From Saccharomycopsis fibuligera x Saccharomycopsis cf. fibuligera (Eukaryota; Ascomycota; Saccharomycetes; Ascoideales; Saccharomycopsidaceae), in the NCBI GenBank assembly GCA_001936135.1, contig CP012818.1, positions 1,178,001 to 1,242,000 of the forward strand: 64,000 nt of DNA, written 5' to 3'. The first letter of the stretch is position 1; each line of letters begins with the position of its first letter. The notes beneath the pieces were generated by a model. It ran no database searches. It saw only the letters and a list, made by a program, of their open reading frames with translations, and was not told where the DNA came from. Shown here piece after piece: positions 44,282 through 56,315 of the stretch. The translations under genes were made by a program, and so were the position numbers.

Positions 44282-47038
44282 ATTTTTTTTGCGAAAGTGT
44301 TTTTCTCTTTGAAAACTTTGAAGAATTTTTTAACAATACGTCGGCATAATTTATTTCTATCAAAGTATTCAAGAAAAATTTGTTTGGTGTTGATATTTCA
44401 TCTGCTCGTTGGCATATTTTTGGTTACAAAACAAAGGAGAATAAGCCATGTAATGCCAAACATTAATTGCCTACTAGATTTATAGCTGCTATAAAGTATG
44501 GCAGTATGATGCTTTTTTTTTCCAAGCCATGTTTTAGAAAAGCTTATTATTTAGTCACTTGATTAAGCGTACAATAACCGAATATGTGTTATTTTTTATA
44601 TCTGTTCTTTTAATCATCATTTTTATGCTGAGTTGATTTTGGTGCCTTTTTTTTGTCAAATTTGCCCTTACCTTTTTTTGTTTTCAACTCAGCATTTTTA
44701 TCCCTTTTTATTTCGTTTTTATTTCCTTTTCATTTTGTTTTTATTGTCTTTCGTGGGCTTTTTACTCTCGTCTGTTGTATATTATTAAAGTAATTGTAAA
44801 CGATTATCTAGTTTGTAGATAATTCTCAATGTTAAAGAAAGAACAAGAACAGCGAAAGTGCAGAATTGTGCGTATGTGTACATGTGCTTTTGGATATGTT
44901 GCAACGAGAAATCAGAAAATTGCAACTCCTCTAGGATCTATGTCCAGCAAATCCCTAGAACAAATAGGTGCTTCATTAACGTATTTTAGTTTTCGCTAAT
45001 GTAATTTATTATCGATGTGCTATTGCATCGCTCAGAAATATCGGATCTTGTCAGAATTACTGAATTTTATAAATATCTTGCTACTAAATAAAAGTTAGCT
45101 ATTATAGAGTCTTACCAATCCCCAACCAACCCGGGCAAATGATCTATTTATATGGCAGAAACAGAACTCAAAATGCTTGACTCTAATGCAAATTAAAGCA
45201 TGAGCGGTAATGAGAGCCAACCTTCAATATCTGCTTTTTAGTACCTTCATCAATCAACACAATTTGTTTCCAGCATGCATTTCGTGACCGCGTTTTGCAA
45301 AAGTCTAACAGCTTTGCAAACCAAACCTGGCTTCCTCGGCCCACGAGAGAAAACTGTCGAACTAGAGCTCAATGCACATTTTCGAAAAAGTCATGTTATT
45401 TGCAATGATGGCAAAATGCAAAAGCCAAATCAAAAATAAACGTTTTTAAGATTTAACTTGAGGAGACTGGCCAAAAATGCGCAACGCACAGTTTATAAAA
45501 CCATAAACAAGTTTGCTTTTGCAAAATCTGTCCCCTTTCAAAATTCTTGTACATGAGCCATACATACATTAGCCCCTATTTTTTGAGTTATGCAAAAAAG
45601 GTTTTCAGAGCATCAACATCCCTTATTCCGGCATGAAGCATCGAGCTGGTAAAGAAACAGAAAGTAGAAGTTAAAGACAAGATTTTTCTTACCCACCAAG
45701 AGAAAATACTGCTCGTGTTCCGAGACATTCAAAAAGCGTAGATTACATTCTACGTAGAGTAATTGCAATGAATTTATATGAATTCATGCAGAATCTTGTA
45801 ATGCCGCATATTCAAATTAATCTCTGAATCCAAACATGTGTTTTCTTCAGCCCAGTATTTAGGAATCCAACCGTCCTTTCCGTGCCTACCGTAGGGCAAC
45901 CCCAAATCATGTTTCGTGTCTTTAGTGTCAAATATAAAACTTGTCGCAAATTATAGTGGACAATTATTTTAACTAATTATCACCAAATATAGCCAGAAAT
46001 TCATAATGAAACCTATGCTATTATTTAGTCAACTATTTCTGTCGAAAAGCATTCTCAAAAGATCTCTCGGTAATGGTCGAGTACCACAATAGTTAGCCAA
46101 TACTACGTAAAGCCTGAACTTAAAAGATATATTCAATTTTTCAATACCGTAGCAGAGCGACCTGCGTAAAAAGAGGGGCAAATGCGGACTTCGGGTCAAA
46201 ATTCTAAAACATGATTGGATAGCCGATCAGCGTACTCTGATATTACACTTAAAGTATCAGCCAAATATACTAGCTCTCCAGCCCCATAACGCATCAAACT
46301 GGACAAATACGCCACTTGACGTCACCAATTATCTAATCATGCATTAGTCCTATTATTATTTTTACTACTTTTTTTTCTCTTTCCCCCTAACATTGAATGT
46401 ACGAAATGCATGTCTGCGTTTGAATGCTGGTGAACTCTGCATCCACTTCCGCCGCACACCGTTTTCATCTTACAAAATATTGGATTGCTTGCCCCGAAGA
46501 TCCAAGTGGGGGAAGAAAAATTGCCCCTCCGTAGATGGCAGGGTAGCTCCGGAAGATGCTCCGTGGGGATCAAGGATTATTTGCAAGTAATTTGACGTTG
46601 CGAATACATTGCCACTGCTGACTAGGAATAAGTGAACGAATGGAGGTGTGCTTTGTGTATCTGTAGTTTAGCTAGCGCTGTAGACTCAACCAGAAGCTAG
46701 TTAGTAATAGGTGTGCACCTATCGTTGGTTGTTAAAAGACGGCATTTGTCTATCGACTTTTTCATCCAATTGAATAATCACTACGTCTAGTTCAGACCGC
46801 ACCTTGGCAAATTAGGCTAAGGTGCTGAAATTTTGGAAAGCAATTTATCGAAGTCTGCTCTGAGACTGACCAGTTGCAACTTTTCAAAATTCTTACAGTA
46901 GGAAGTAAGCGTAAACAAGCGTCATAAATTAATCATAATCGGAAAAGTAAACAAGAAAACTACTTGATGAAGTACACCAAGCGCAGAGCAGAAAAAACAG
47001 TTATGTAGTGCATAAGGAGCGATAAGACTTCAAGTAGC
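44282..47038. other. 2.8-kb convergent intergenic region (C2H2 gene / ADH)
   Basis: Between two 3' ends. T-rich after the C2H2 gene. The rest is of mixed composition with no frame longer than about 80 codons and no family signature. Confidence 0.5.
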
Positions 47039-48094
47039 TTATTTGGAAGTGTCCAAAACGTATCTACCGAGAATCTTACCTTGGGCCATTAAGTCAAAGA
47101 CCTTTGGCAATTCACTCAAACCAACAATCTTGATTGGAGATTTGATTAAACCTCTAGTAAAGAAGTCAAGAGCTTCAGCAGTGTCAGCTCTGTTACCGAC
47201 ATAAGAACCCTTAATGGAAACAGACTTAACAACAGCACTGAAAACTTCAGCCTTAGCAACGGCACCAGCTGGCAAGCCAACAAGAACAACAGTACCAGTT
47301 GGTCTCACGTATTGAGTAGATTGGGTGATAGCAAATTCAGAAGCGCTGACATTGATCACACCATGTGGACCACCGTTAGTAGCCTCGATAACGTCTTCAA
47401 CGACATTCTTGGATTTGGTGAAATCAATAAACACTTCAGCACCAAGAGATTTGATGAACTCGCCCTTATCTTCACCACCGTCGATACCAAGGATTCTCAA
47501 ACCCATGGCCTTGGCATATTGGATGGCCAAGGAACCCAAACCACCACCAGCACCAGAAATAGCAAGCCATTGACCGGCTCTCAAGTTGGCAGTCTTAATA
47601 GCTTTGTAAACGGTGATACCGGCACACAAGATTGGAGCAACGGTAGCCAAGTCTGCTCCCTTTGGAATTCTGGCAGCTTGCACAGCGTCAGCTGTAGCGT
47701 ATTGTTGGAAAGTACCATCGTGGGTGTAACCGGACAAATCTGCTTGGGCACAGTTGGACTCATTACCGGTTTGACAGTATTCACAGTTCAAACATGAACC
47801 GTTCAACCATTTGATACCAGCCAAGTCACCAATTTCGAAGTTGTTGACGGCAGAACCTTTGGCAACAACGACACCGGCACCTTCGTGGCCACCGACTAAT
47901 GGCAACTTGGTAGGCAATGGCCAGTCGCCTTTCCAGGCGTGCAAGTCAGTGTGACAAACACCGGAGTATTTGACATTGACCAAGATTTCATTTGGCTTTG
48001 GGGTTGGAACTGGGATGTCCTTGTATTGCAATTCACCACCGGACTTTTCAAAGACGACTGCTTTTTGGGTCTTTGGAATAGTAAATTCAGACAT
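47039..48094 (-). CDS. ADH1: Alcohol dehydrogenase, cytosolic zinc-dependent
   Basis: A 351-residue medium-chain dehydrogenase that interconverts acetaldehyde and ethanol with NAD(H). Catalytic zinc ligands are Cys47 (GVCHTD), His70 (GGHEGAG) and Cys157. The structural zinc site is Cys101, Cys104, Cys107 and Cys115. The Rossmann motif GAGGGLG is at 181-187. It ends GRYVLDTSK like S. cerevisiae Adh1. There is no presequence, so cytosolic. Codon choice is strongly biased (TTG, GGT, GTC) as in abundant enzymes. A TATAAAG box lies at 48241-48247 on the minus strand, about 150 bp upstream. It is divergent from a mitochondrial paralogue at 52584, with which it shares an almost identical 236-bp stretch. 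Confidence 0.97.
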   Translation of the reverse strand: MSEFTIPKTQKAVVFEKSGGELQYKDIPVPTPKPNEILVNVKYSGVCHTDLHAWKGDWPLPTKLPLVGGHEGAGVVVAKGSAVNNFEIGDLAGIKWLNGSCLNCEYCQTGNESNCAQADLSGYTHDGTFQQYATADAVQAARIPKGADLATVAPILCAGITVYKAIKTANLRAGQWLAISGAGGGLGSLAIQYAKAMGLRILGIDGGEDKGEFIKSLGAEVFIDFTKSKNVVEDVIEATNGGPHGVINVSASEFAITQSTQYVRPTGTVVLVGLPAGAVAKAEVFSAVVKSVSIKGSYVGNRADTAEALDFFTRGLIKSPIKIVGLSELPKVFDLMAQGKILGRYVLDTSK

Positions 48095-48240
48095 TGTTAA
48101 AAATAGAATAGTTTTTGGTTTGGAGTTGTTTGTAAGTTGCTGATCTAGAATATGTATGATCTATGGAGATGGAGGAAAATAGAAAAAGAAGAGAGAATAG
48201 CTTCACATTGGGTTGATGAAAAGGAGAGGAAACTGGCTGC

Positions 48241-48247
48241 CTTTATA
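48241..48247 (-). promoter_or_regulatory. TATA box of ADH1
   Basis: TATAAAG on the minus strand, about 150 bp upstream of the ADH1 ATG. Confidence 0.6.
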
Positions 48248-51200
48248 CAAAATTTCGAGCCCCCAGACAGTACAACAAAAAAAAAAAAAGTAAAACAATA
48301 AGCTGGAAAAGCATACTAAAAGAAGACCTGCAGGAGAAAATGCGAGCTCGAAAAAACAGCAGACTGGAGGAGGAAGCGGAGGGGGTCAGTCAACCAACCG
48401 AGGTCCTTACTACGGGGTTTTCCATTATGCAAGTACGGCATGCTTGGTACAGTGATGATATGCATGGTGTTTCATACGGAAGGAGAACAGCCCATAGCGG
48501 CATTTGCTGTTCATTGCTAGCAGTGATTTCCGTAACGCGGTGTGCTTGTGGATGGATGGCGACGCTCACTATGTACGTGACCTGTCGCACTCCGCCGGCA
48601 GAAGCTAAGAGTAGAAAAGACAGTATAGTGTGTGGTGACGGTAAAGTGTGCTGAGGCTGGTGAGGCACGCGGTGCCACAGGTGCCATATTGCCGGAAGGC
48701 GCCTAGAAAGGCTGCTGCTGGAGCGACACATTTGACAGAATCATCCTATTACGAGATGAGGCAGGTCTGGAGATGACAAGTGAAAGAAGCCGGAGGAAAC
48801 TCTGGGCTGGGTAAAATGCCATCAGCTGGTGGTACTGCTGTGTTAAGCTTAGGGAATCTGATGCTTCGAGTTAAACCGTGTGAATGACAAGAAACTTTAA
48901 TGCTTGCTGTGTGGCTAAACTGAGTATACTGCCGACTGCCCCACCCGCAGCCACGAGACAAAAGTAACACATTACGTAATATGCGGTGTCTGAACCAGTA
49001 GTTAGTAGGCGGAGGAGCCCTGTGCACCCGGGAAGGTAGCCACCGCGGGCACCTGAGAACGGAAGTAACGTGCTGCCGGAAAAAGGCGGCAGTGAGTTGA
49101 CCAGCAGCGCTGCACTGGGTCTCAGCAGACGGCCTTACAGTAGGGGAGACAAAACATCTCATGATAAATCACGATTAACGCTCCACCGGTGGGCAGACCA
49201 AATCGGCGTCCCGCGTAGGTGGCAGCAAAACTTAATATGGCTAGAGTTATATTGCTTGGCTGTCTGGGTAGGTAAGGTTAAAAGAATCCTTCAGCTATTT
49301 GCTAAACGGGTTGTGTGACAATAACAATAATTCTGTTCTCCGCTGAGCAACGCATCGGTGGGCGCCCTTCTGAGCTTCGCACTGAACTGCGTTTACACCA
49401 AACAATAAGGTTAAGAACAACTTTAGATGTCCGATGGATGGTCTCTCAAAGTTTTGCTGATATTCAACTATGTGTCGTCTGCTAGCAAATTCTGGAGCCA
49501 CTGCAACTGGCATTTCCGGCTTGGAGACATTTTTTGCTTCTCCCCCGAACAGTGGCTAACCCCACATGTATGCAGCCGTCCACGGCCTATTGTTACCAGT
49601 CGTTTGAAAGTAACCTGCCTGCAAACTGCCATCACCGCTTTTTCCTGCGATGGTGTGTAGTGTGTTTAGCACTTTTCTGGTGCGCCGTACCCCCGGAAAT
49701 AATGCGTGCCAATGCAGGCGGAAATTCGTGTGGCTCAAGCCATTGCTACCATTGGCTGCGGCTGAGACTCTCCGTGCCAACAAACAACTGGCAGGCTGAA
49801 AACGACACAGTGTAAGCCGATGCTGGTAAAACATCATTTCCCCTTTGCACCCCCTTCCTGGTTTCAAAATGCACTCAGCCAATCGGTTGGCCGTTCAAGA
49901 AGCAGCTAATTGGGACCCGAAGTGAGTCCCGAAATGGGACCCGAGCCGTTTCGATGTTGGCCTGTTAAGAACACTTCAGCCTCGGGATTGGCATTCCCTA
50001 TTCCGAGGCGATGGGGCGCACAATGTTTGTTGCTTGCTTTGCTGTGTAAAGCCCTCTGGTGTAACATGGGCCTAGGATCTTAGCCTTTTTTTTTTTTAGG
50101 CCTGGGCTAGGATGCATAGCATCTGTTGTCCAATCATCGCTCGCAGAGTGCCTTGGCGGAGCCCATGTCTCGCCCGCGCTTATTTTTTATTTTTTCTTAT
50201 TTTTTTTTCCCCCTTTTTAATGTCGCACACAGCTGGACTTCATTCTCGGCGATTGCGTGAGTGGTCGATTACCATGCTGATAATTGGCACACCAGCAAAG
50301 TTGACTTCAAGGTTGTAGTTAATCGAAGTCAACCCAAATTTAGTTCAGCGGTTTTGCGGGGCTCGGCGGGGTGCGCTTGCAAGACATTTCCCTTGGGGTC
50401 AACTTGAACTTTAAGTCTCGGTCTGGGGTGAATGATGGTGTGTCTCTTCTGAAAGAACGTTGTCGGCTTTCAAACTATCAAAATCTCGGCTTCACATCGC
50501 TTATTGCAAACTTTACTGTACTGCGCTGTACCACACTTTACTGGCTAGCAATGTGCTTGTTGCTCTTTAGAAAATATATAATCCCACAAGCACCCCTTAG
50601 CGTAGTTAGTATTGCCCAATCTCTGGCCGCACAGCTTTTTCTCTCGATTTCCTTGCAATTTCTCTTGTTACAGCGTCCCACACAGTGCTGGGACTGTCAA
50701 AGCAATAGTAGTTTCAATTCAAGCGCCCATGCCTTTGGCATTATTCACAACACTGAGTCTATCAGCGTCATTGGTACCGCCGAGATAATTGCACTCAGCT
50801 CCAGCCATATTGTTATTGTTATCTGTGCTGCTCCCGCCGCTGCTCCCGCCGCACCACAGCGTTAATCCAGCCCACATAACATCACCGCGCCGCACGCCGT
50901 GAGGGGCAACTCTGTGCACCGCGGCCGCGCGCCAAATCATTACCTGGTCTCCGGTGGGGGTCAGTTTGTACCCCGCTTTGGTCCCAGGTGGGAGTTTTTG
51001 TGCCCCGCCTTGAAGCATGCTCAGAGACCAATAGCAGCAGCAGCAGCAGCACGGCGAGACAATATATATCAACTATGATATAATATAATTTCAATGCAAA
51101 ATAGTTTGAAATTTCCAGCTTGAGCCAACGTACATGGGGCAGCCTTTAAATCTCTTGCAAAATGCAATCGCTGATGATTAGCGGGCTTGCACATATAGTT

Positions 51201-52111
51201 GGTATAGGCGTTGGCCAAGCTCGATATATGAAAAGATTATCAGGAATACAATCTAATTTTAAACCTTTGCAGTATCGGGCTATCTGGTAAAGCAGCCCAC
51301 TTGTGATACCGCTATGATTTGCCATGATGGTCATTGACAATTTTTGTGTCCACGCTTGAGGCTCCGGAACTATCCGCGACGAACGCTTAGGGTGATTTTT
51401 TTTTGGCTTTTTTACGATTCGTGCCTTCTTTCAGTCATCGATCGCCAAATTCTGATACTTTGTCCCGACAGATTGACTCAAATGGCTGACCATTTGGTAT
51501 ACTTTTTTTTTTGCTGCCTTTGACTGCCGCGAGTTGCCGCTAGCTAACTGCACTATGAAACGGCCGGGACGATTCAGAAGCATTGCCGTCTGCAAAATCT
51601 ATGGTTTACTGTTTTTATCTTGTTTTTTATCAAAAAAATCAGAACACTTTTAGCCTTGGCCGATGTCTTTCTGTTTGGGCTCTACATCTTGGATCAGTTT
51701 TTTGTGTGTTTCAGGCAGTTTCTCACTTTTCGTGCGCAATTGGGGTAAAAAGTGAAAAATGAACAGCGTCGTTTTACGTTGTAATAATGCATCTCCTGAC
51801 TCATCTCGTCGTACACAATCCCAATAATACACACCTCGAAAATCAAAGGGTGTGCGAAATGAATTATAAACAGCAAATAAACAATTGCTAAAGCACACAA
51901 TTAACACACAGGTCCAGATCGAATAACTTAATCGCCAATGTTTTATCATTTATTGGCGAGTTTCATCAGCCATGGCAATTATGCTTACCCAATTGGCATG
52001 AAAAACTAGCGGCAGGCCCCGGGAACATGTCCAGATACAATGCGCTAACACGGCAGGTCCCTCATTACTATACGACTAGCATTACGTTCCGTCAAAGGAT
52101 CACCATACAAA

Positions 52112-52151
52112 ACACACACATACACACACACACACACATACACACACACAA
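52112..52151. repeat. CA-dinucleotide microsatellite with TA interruptions
   Basis: About 20 dinucleotide units of CA interrupted by two TA units, upstream of the mitochondrial ADH gene. Confidence 0.9.
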
Positions 52152-52583
52152 ACTACAAGATTCTACTGTTGTCTCTGCTGTGCCAGGCTGTTGTACTCTG
52201 TTCTTCAATGTCCTACGCTGTGCACCAACGCACCCCAATGCGGCTAATATAAAAAGAAACAGACAACATTTTTTATTTTCTGTTTTACTTTTTTGGATTT
52301 CGTTCCTAAGTTGATTTTTTACTTCGTTCCAAATATTAATATAAATGTTGCTTCAGTTTCCCCTTATCTGGACTTTTTTTTTTCCTTCTCTATCGAAAAT
52401 TGAGCTCTCTATACACTTTTTCTATTTTTACTTCAAATCAATTGTGCCTTAATTTTCAATTATTCCGGAGTGTCTATCTGTCTGCGTGTTACTGCAGTTT
52501 CTTCCTTGGTCTCTATACATAAACACAGCTTATTTTCTTAAACCCGTTATTTAACAAGACAAATAAATAAACTTAATAACACA

Positions 52584-53744
52584 ATGTTTAGAAAGACGTT
52601 ACTTACCACATCTGCTAGAACCAGCTTACTTCGCTCGACGAGAAATAATTTCGCCCAACCAACCAGATTATTTGGATCTACTTGCGTGCGCAAATTAGCT
52701 ATTCCAACTACTCAAAAAGCGGTTATCTTTGAAACGTCCGGCGGTGAATTGCAATACAAGGACATCCCAGTTCCAACCCCAAAGCCAAATGAAATCTTGG
52801 TCAATGTCAAATACTCCGGTGTTTGTCACACTGACTTGCACGCCTGGAAAGGCGACTGGCCATTGCCTACCAAGTTGCCATTAGTCGGTGGCCACGAAGG
52901 TGCCGGTGTCGTTGTTGCCAAAGGTGCTGCCGTCAACAACTTCGAAATTGGTGACTTGGCTGGTATCAAATGGTTGAATGGGTCCTGCCAAGCTTGTGAA
53001 TTTTGCGAATCTGGTAACGAATCTAACTGTGCCAAAGCAGATTTGTCCGGTTACACCCATGACGGTTCTTTCCAACAATACGCTACGGCTGATGCTATCC
53101 AAGCAGCTAAGCTTCCAAAAGACGTTGATTTGGCCAATGTTGCTCCAATCTTGTGTGCCGGTGTCACTGTCTATAAAGCTATCAAGACCGCTGAATTAAA
53201 ACCTGGTGACTGGGTCGCTATTTCTGGTTCTGGAGGTGGTTTAGGTACTTTGGCTATCCAATACGCAAAGGCCATGGGTCTTAAAGTATTGGGGATCGAC
53301 AGCGGTGAGGACAAGGCTCAAATTTGTACTGAATTGGGGGCTGATGTGTTTATCGATTTTTCCAAAACTAAAGATATTGTTGCTGATATCCAAGAAGCCA
53401 CTAAAGGTGGTCCACATGGTGTTATTAACGTTTCTGTTTCTGAAAAAGCAATTTCTCAATCTTGCGACTATGTTAGACCAACTGGTACTGTGGTGCTTGT
53501 TGGGTTACCTGCTGGTGCTGTTGCTAAAGCTGAAGTGTTTAGCGCGGTGGTCAAGTCTATTTCCATTAGAGGCTCGTATGTTGGTAACAGAGCAGATACC
53601 AGAGAAGCAGTTGAATTCTTTAACGACGGTAAAGTTAAAGCTCCAATAAAGATTGTTTCTCTTAAGGAATTGCCAAATGTTTACAAGTTAATGGAACAAA
53701 ATAAGATTATTGGCCGTTACGTTTTGGACTGTACTGATGTTTAA
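52584..53744 (+). CDS. Alcohol dehydrogenase, mitochondrial (Adh3-like)
   Basis: A 386-residue zinc alcohol dehydrogenase with a 39-residue N-terminal extension rich in Arg, Ser, Thr and Leu and lacking acidic residues ([20 protein letters not shown]...), a typical mitochondrial presequence. The catalytic part has all zinc ligands ([32 protein letters not shown]) and the Rossmann motif GSGGGLG. It is expected to act in a matrix ethanol/acetaldehyde redox shuttle, as for S. cerevisiae Adh3. Outside 52743-52978 it differs from the paralogue at 47039 at many silent sites and several residues; inside, the two are almost identical. A TATAAAA lies about 330 bp upstream. Confidence 0.95.
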   Translation: MFRKTLLTTSARTSLLRSTRNNFAQPTRLFGSTCVRKLAIPTTQKAVIFETSGGELQYKDIPVPTPKPNEILVNVKYSGVCHTDLHAWKGDWPLPTKLPLVGGHEGAGVVVAKGAAVNNFEIGDLAGIKWLNGSCQACEFCESGNESNCAKADLSGYTHDGSFQQYATADAIQAAKLPKDVDLANVAPILCAGVTVYKAIKTAELKPGDWVAISGSGGGLGTLAIQYAKAMGLKVLGIDSGEDKAQICTELGADVFIDFSKTKDIVADIQEATKGGPHGVINVSVSEKAISQSCDYVRPTGTVVLVGLPAGAVAKAEVFSAVVKSISIRGSYVGNRADTREAVEFFNDGKVKAPIKIVSLKELPNVYKLMEQNKIIGRYVLDCTDV

Positions 53745-54676
53745 AGTACTAATGAATTATATATGACTCTTGTATTTAACGAAATATTTTGCTCTTATTC
53801 CTTTTTCTTTTGTCGTTACTTTCGGCCTTTTTTGTTTTCTTTTAGTTTAGCTACCTATTAAATATAGACTGCTTACAACATTTACGGTTTTTCGTAATTA
53901 TTATTCGTGTCAGCAAACTATTTAGTCTAACAGAACAACAACAAGAGTATCACACCCCTCTATTGCAGATAGCATACGCTTGCATCACTACTTGCTTGCT
54001 GCTGCTGCTGCTGCTGCTTTGGCCGTAGTGTACATCGTTTCAGCCGTGCAAAATTACCGTTTTTTTTTCTAATGCACAACTGCAGTTCAGCACACTTGAT
54101 TACCTGAATAGTACACAATACAGGTCAAAATCAATGTTTTGCTAAAAGGCAGTATCTCGATAATGCAGACCCCATGTTTTGACGCTAGTGCTGCACACTT
54201 TTTTGTTTTTCATTTTTCATTTTCTTCATCAGATCACTCGGTTATCCTTTCAAGGGTTTCCACCGTTCTATCGGTCTATAATCCCATGTCGTTATAGCAA
54301 TACTTAAGCTAGTGTCTACCAACGTGTAGTGGTATTGTTGACAGGCTAAATATATATTGCTAAATATATATTGTTTTTATTAACTATATATAAATGATAG
54401 GAAATCAAATCTTATTAACTTATCTATATAGCGTATATACTATAGAGTTCAATTGTTATCATATAGAAGAAATTTATATAACTAAAAACCCCGTAAGTGT
54501 TGTCAACTTAGTTTTGTCGGGATTGAGATAAATGTAGAGCAGATTATGGTTTTGATGCTAACTAACGTTTGCAAAAATTCAGAAAAAATTCAGAGAATTC
54601 TTCTTTTTCGATGTCCGGGTATCTTACTTAATTCTCCTTTTTAATTAGGAACTGTACAAAAAAAAACACTAATATT
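53745..54676. other. Intergenic region downstream of mitochondrial ADH
   Basis: Contains a (GCT)7 run at 53998-54018. An AT-rich block with a 14-bp direct repeat lies at 54345-54372, within a 171-bp segment (54337-54507) bounded by GTTGACA and its inverse TGTCAAC. No target-site duplication is visible, so a solo-LTR or MITE reading stays weak. Confidence 0.45.
53998..54018. repeat. (GCT)7 trinucleotide repeat
   Basis: Seven pure GCT units in non-coding DNA 250 bp past the ADH stop codon. Confidence 0.95.
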
Positions 54677-54758
54677 GGCAACGTGTCCGAGCGGTTAAGG
54701 AGAAAGATTAGAAATCTTTTGGGCTTTGCCCGCGCAGGTTCGAGTCCTGCCGTTGTCG
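54677..54758 (+). tRNA. tRNA-Ser (AGA), second copy
   Basis: Base-for-base identical over 82 nt to the gene at 38935: anticodon AGA, long variable arm, internal A and B boxes. A T5 pol III terminator is at 54764-54768. The flanks differ from the first copy apart from poly(A) just upstream. Confidence 0.96.
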
Positions 54759-56315
54759 TTATCTTTTTGCAAATTTTAGTAAAACTTTGAAGTTTCCTTT
54801 TTTTTTGAAAAGAAGTGGAGCTAAATCCAGAAAAGGATACTTTTTAATGATAGTGGAGAGATTTTTCATCAGAAAATATATTTGTGTTACAAAAAGTATT
54901 CATTGTATCATGTACTTAATAATAGCAATACAATCAGTATTTTTCCTTCTAATTATATTGGCCATAAACCCATTGTAAGGTTCTACTCTCCATGTAAACC
55001 TACCAAGATTATTAACAGCAAAGGACTTTCTAGGTTTATTCCTCTAAAATTATATTTTTAGATTATATAACTGTAAATCTTGCTTTCAGGACACAGCATT
55101 TTACCAATCTGGTTTGAACTTATATAACCAACCTTGTTGCTATTATATTTGAAATATCGATATACGTTTATATTCAAAACCTTACAAGAACTGCCCTCAA
55201 CGGTTCGGTATCTTTTAGACATTGATGCCGACTTAATTTTAGAAGAACCCCAGACGTATGAAAGCCTCCTGCATGTCAATGTGTCTCTACCAACATCGCA
55301 TAACTAATAGTATGTTAATATCATGTCGATGTCTTGATTATATAATCCTTTACAAACTGACAGGAAATACAAATAAAGCACATTGACAAGCTTTACTTTA
55401 AAGTGTTGCCAGTGAGTTTCGAACCCTCAACGGTTTCATTTAGGCACAGATGCTCAAGTCTAGTGCTAGGAGTCTCTACAAAATCATACCAAAGCTATGT
55501 ATTGCACTGTGGTTCTATAATTTGTGGTGCATTGTCTTTTGATTGGCGTATTTTGTTTTATTTTAGGTATTCTACCAGAACACCATGTTTAAACTTTCAC
55601 CTAGAATAAGTTAAAATACCGGGGTAGAGAACTATTTGATGCGCTACTCGAAGTAGAGCATGGCGAATAATTTTTCCGTGCAGACTTGAATAGTGTATGG
55701 TGCTAGACGATCTATGTGTAAAACCTGTTTATGTGGGAATTTAAATAGCATTATTGTAAAAACATATTTTGAATACCCGCTAATGAAAGACTAAATGGAG
55801 AACGCACGTGTAAATTGAGATTGCGCCGGGATTTATGTTCCTTCCTCGAGAAGCTGGAAAGCGACTAAGACTCATCGCCGCCAACCAACCAACAGAAAAT
55901 TTTTTAAATCTGTTGATACACTAGTTCTCCTCGGCTCATTAGCACCATAAAAGTCTATTACCAAAACGTTTTTTTTCTTTTTTTTTTTTTTTTATTTTGA
56001 TCTGTTTTTGCTCCTTATATTCATATATACTGAAATACTCTTTTTTCAAAAGGTTCAACTACCGTCGTATATTTATCGTGTTCTGCTGTCATTAGCGTAA
56101 TTGCTCAGTACATGACCGACATTATCATTTTTGTCCGAACATCACAACTGAAACGCATCAATCAGTCATAGTTATTTCCAACATCAAGGCATTGCACATT
56201 GGGAATACATTACAACGAACTATTAAAAAATAAATTGTTTTTCACGTATTTTACAACTGATTTATTTGCAATTTCATTGCGACAAATACTATATTCAAAT
56301 ACCACTTCATTCAAA
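54759..56315. other. Intergenic region upstream of the PQ-loop gene
   Basis: Holds a tRNA-like fragment at about 55405-55470 (minus strand) and T runs near 55970-55995. Frames up to 75 codons lack ATG starts or homology signs. No gene supported. Confidence 0.5.
55405..55470 (-). pseudogene. tRNA-like 3' fragment (class II, Leu/Ser type)
   Basis: On the minus strand there is an anticodon-arm-like GACTTGAGCATC, a long variable region, then a B-box-like GAGGGTTCGAAACTC and a 3' end CTGGCAAC. No matching 5' acceptor strand or good A-box is found upstream, so it could be a decayed tRNA-Leu/Ser gene. It could also be coincidence. Confidence 0.25.

Larger units (their letters stand above)
48095..52583. 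promoter_or_regulatory. 4.5-kb divergent intergenic region between the two ADH genes
   Basis: Serves as 5' region for both ADH genes. About 48300-51100 looks clearly GC-richer than most of the window, with GGGG/CCCC-containing words (for example GGTGGGGGTC, TACCCCGC and GTGCCCCGC within 50940-51010) that resemble Mig1/Adr1-type sites. Frames of 80-160 codons occur on both strands, as expected of GC-rich non-coding DNA; none carries a family motif. Further contents are a CAG run (51035-51050), a CA microsatellite (52112-52151) and a TATAAAA at 52248-52254 for the right-hand gene. Confidence 0.55.

Noticed and set aside
48340-50865. Frames of 100-164 codons on both strands between the ADH genes
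   Set aside because: Overlapping on both strands in GC-richer DNA, many Cys/Arg/Ser, no family motif; expected by composition.
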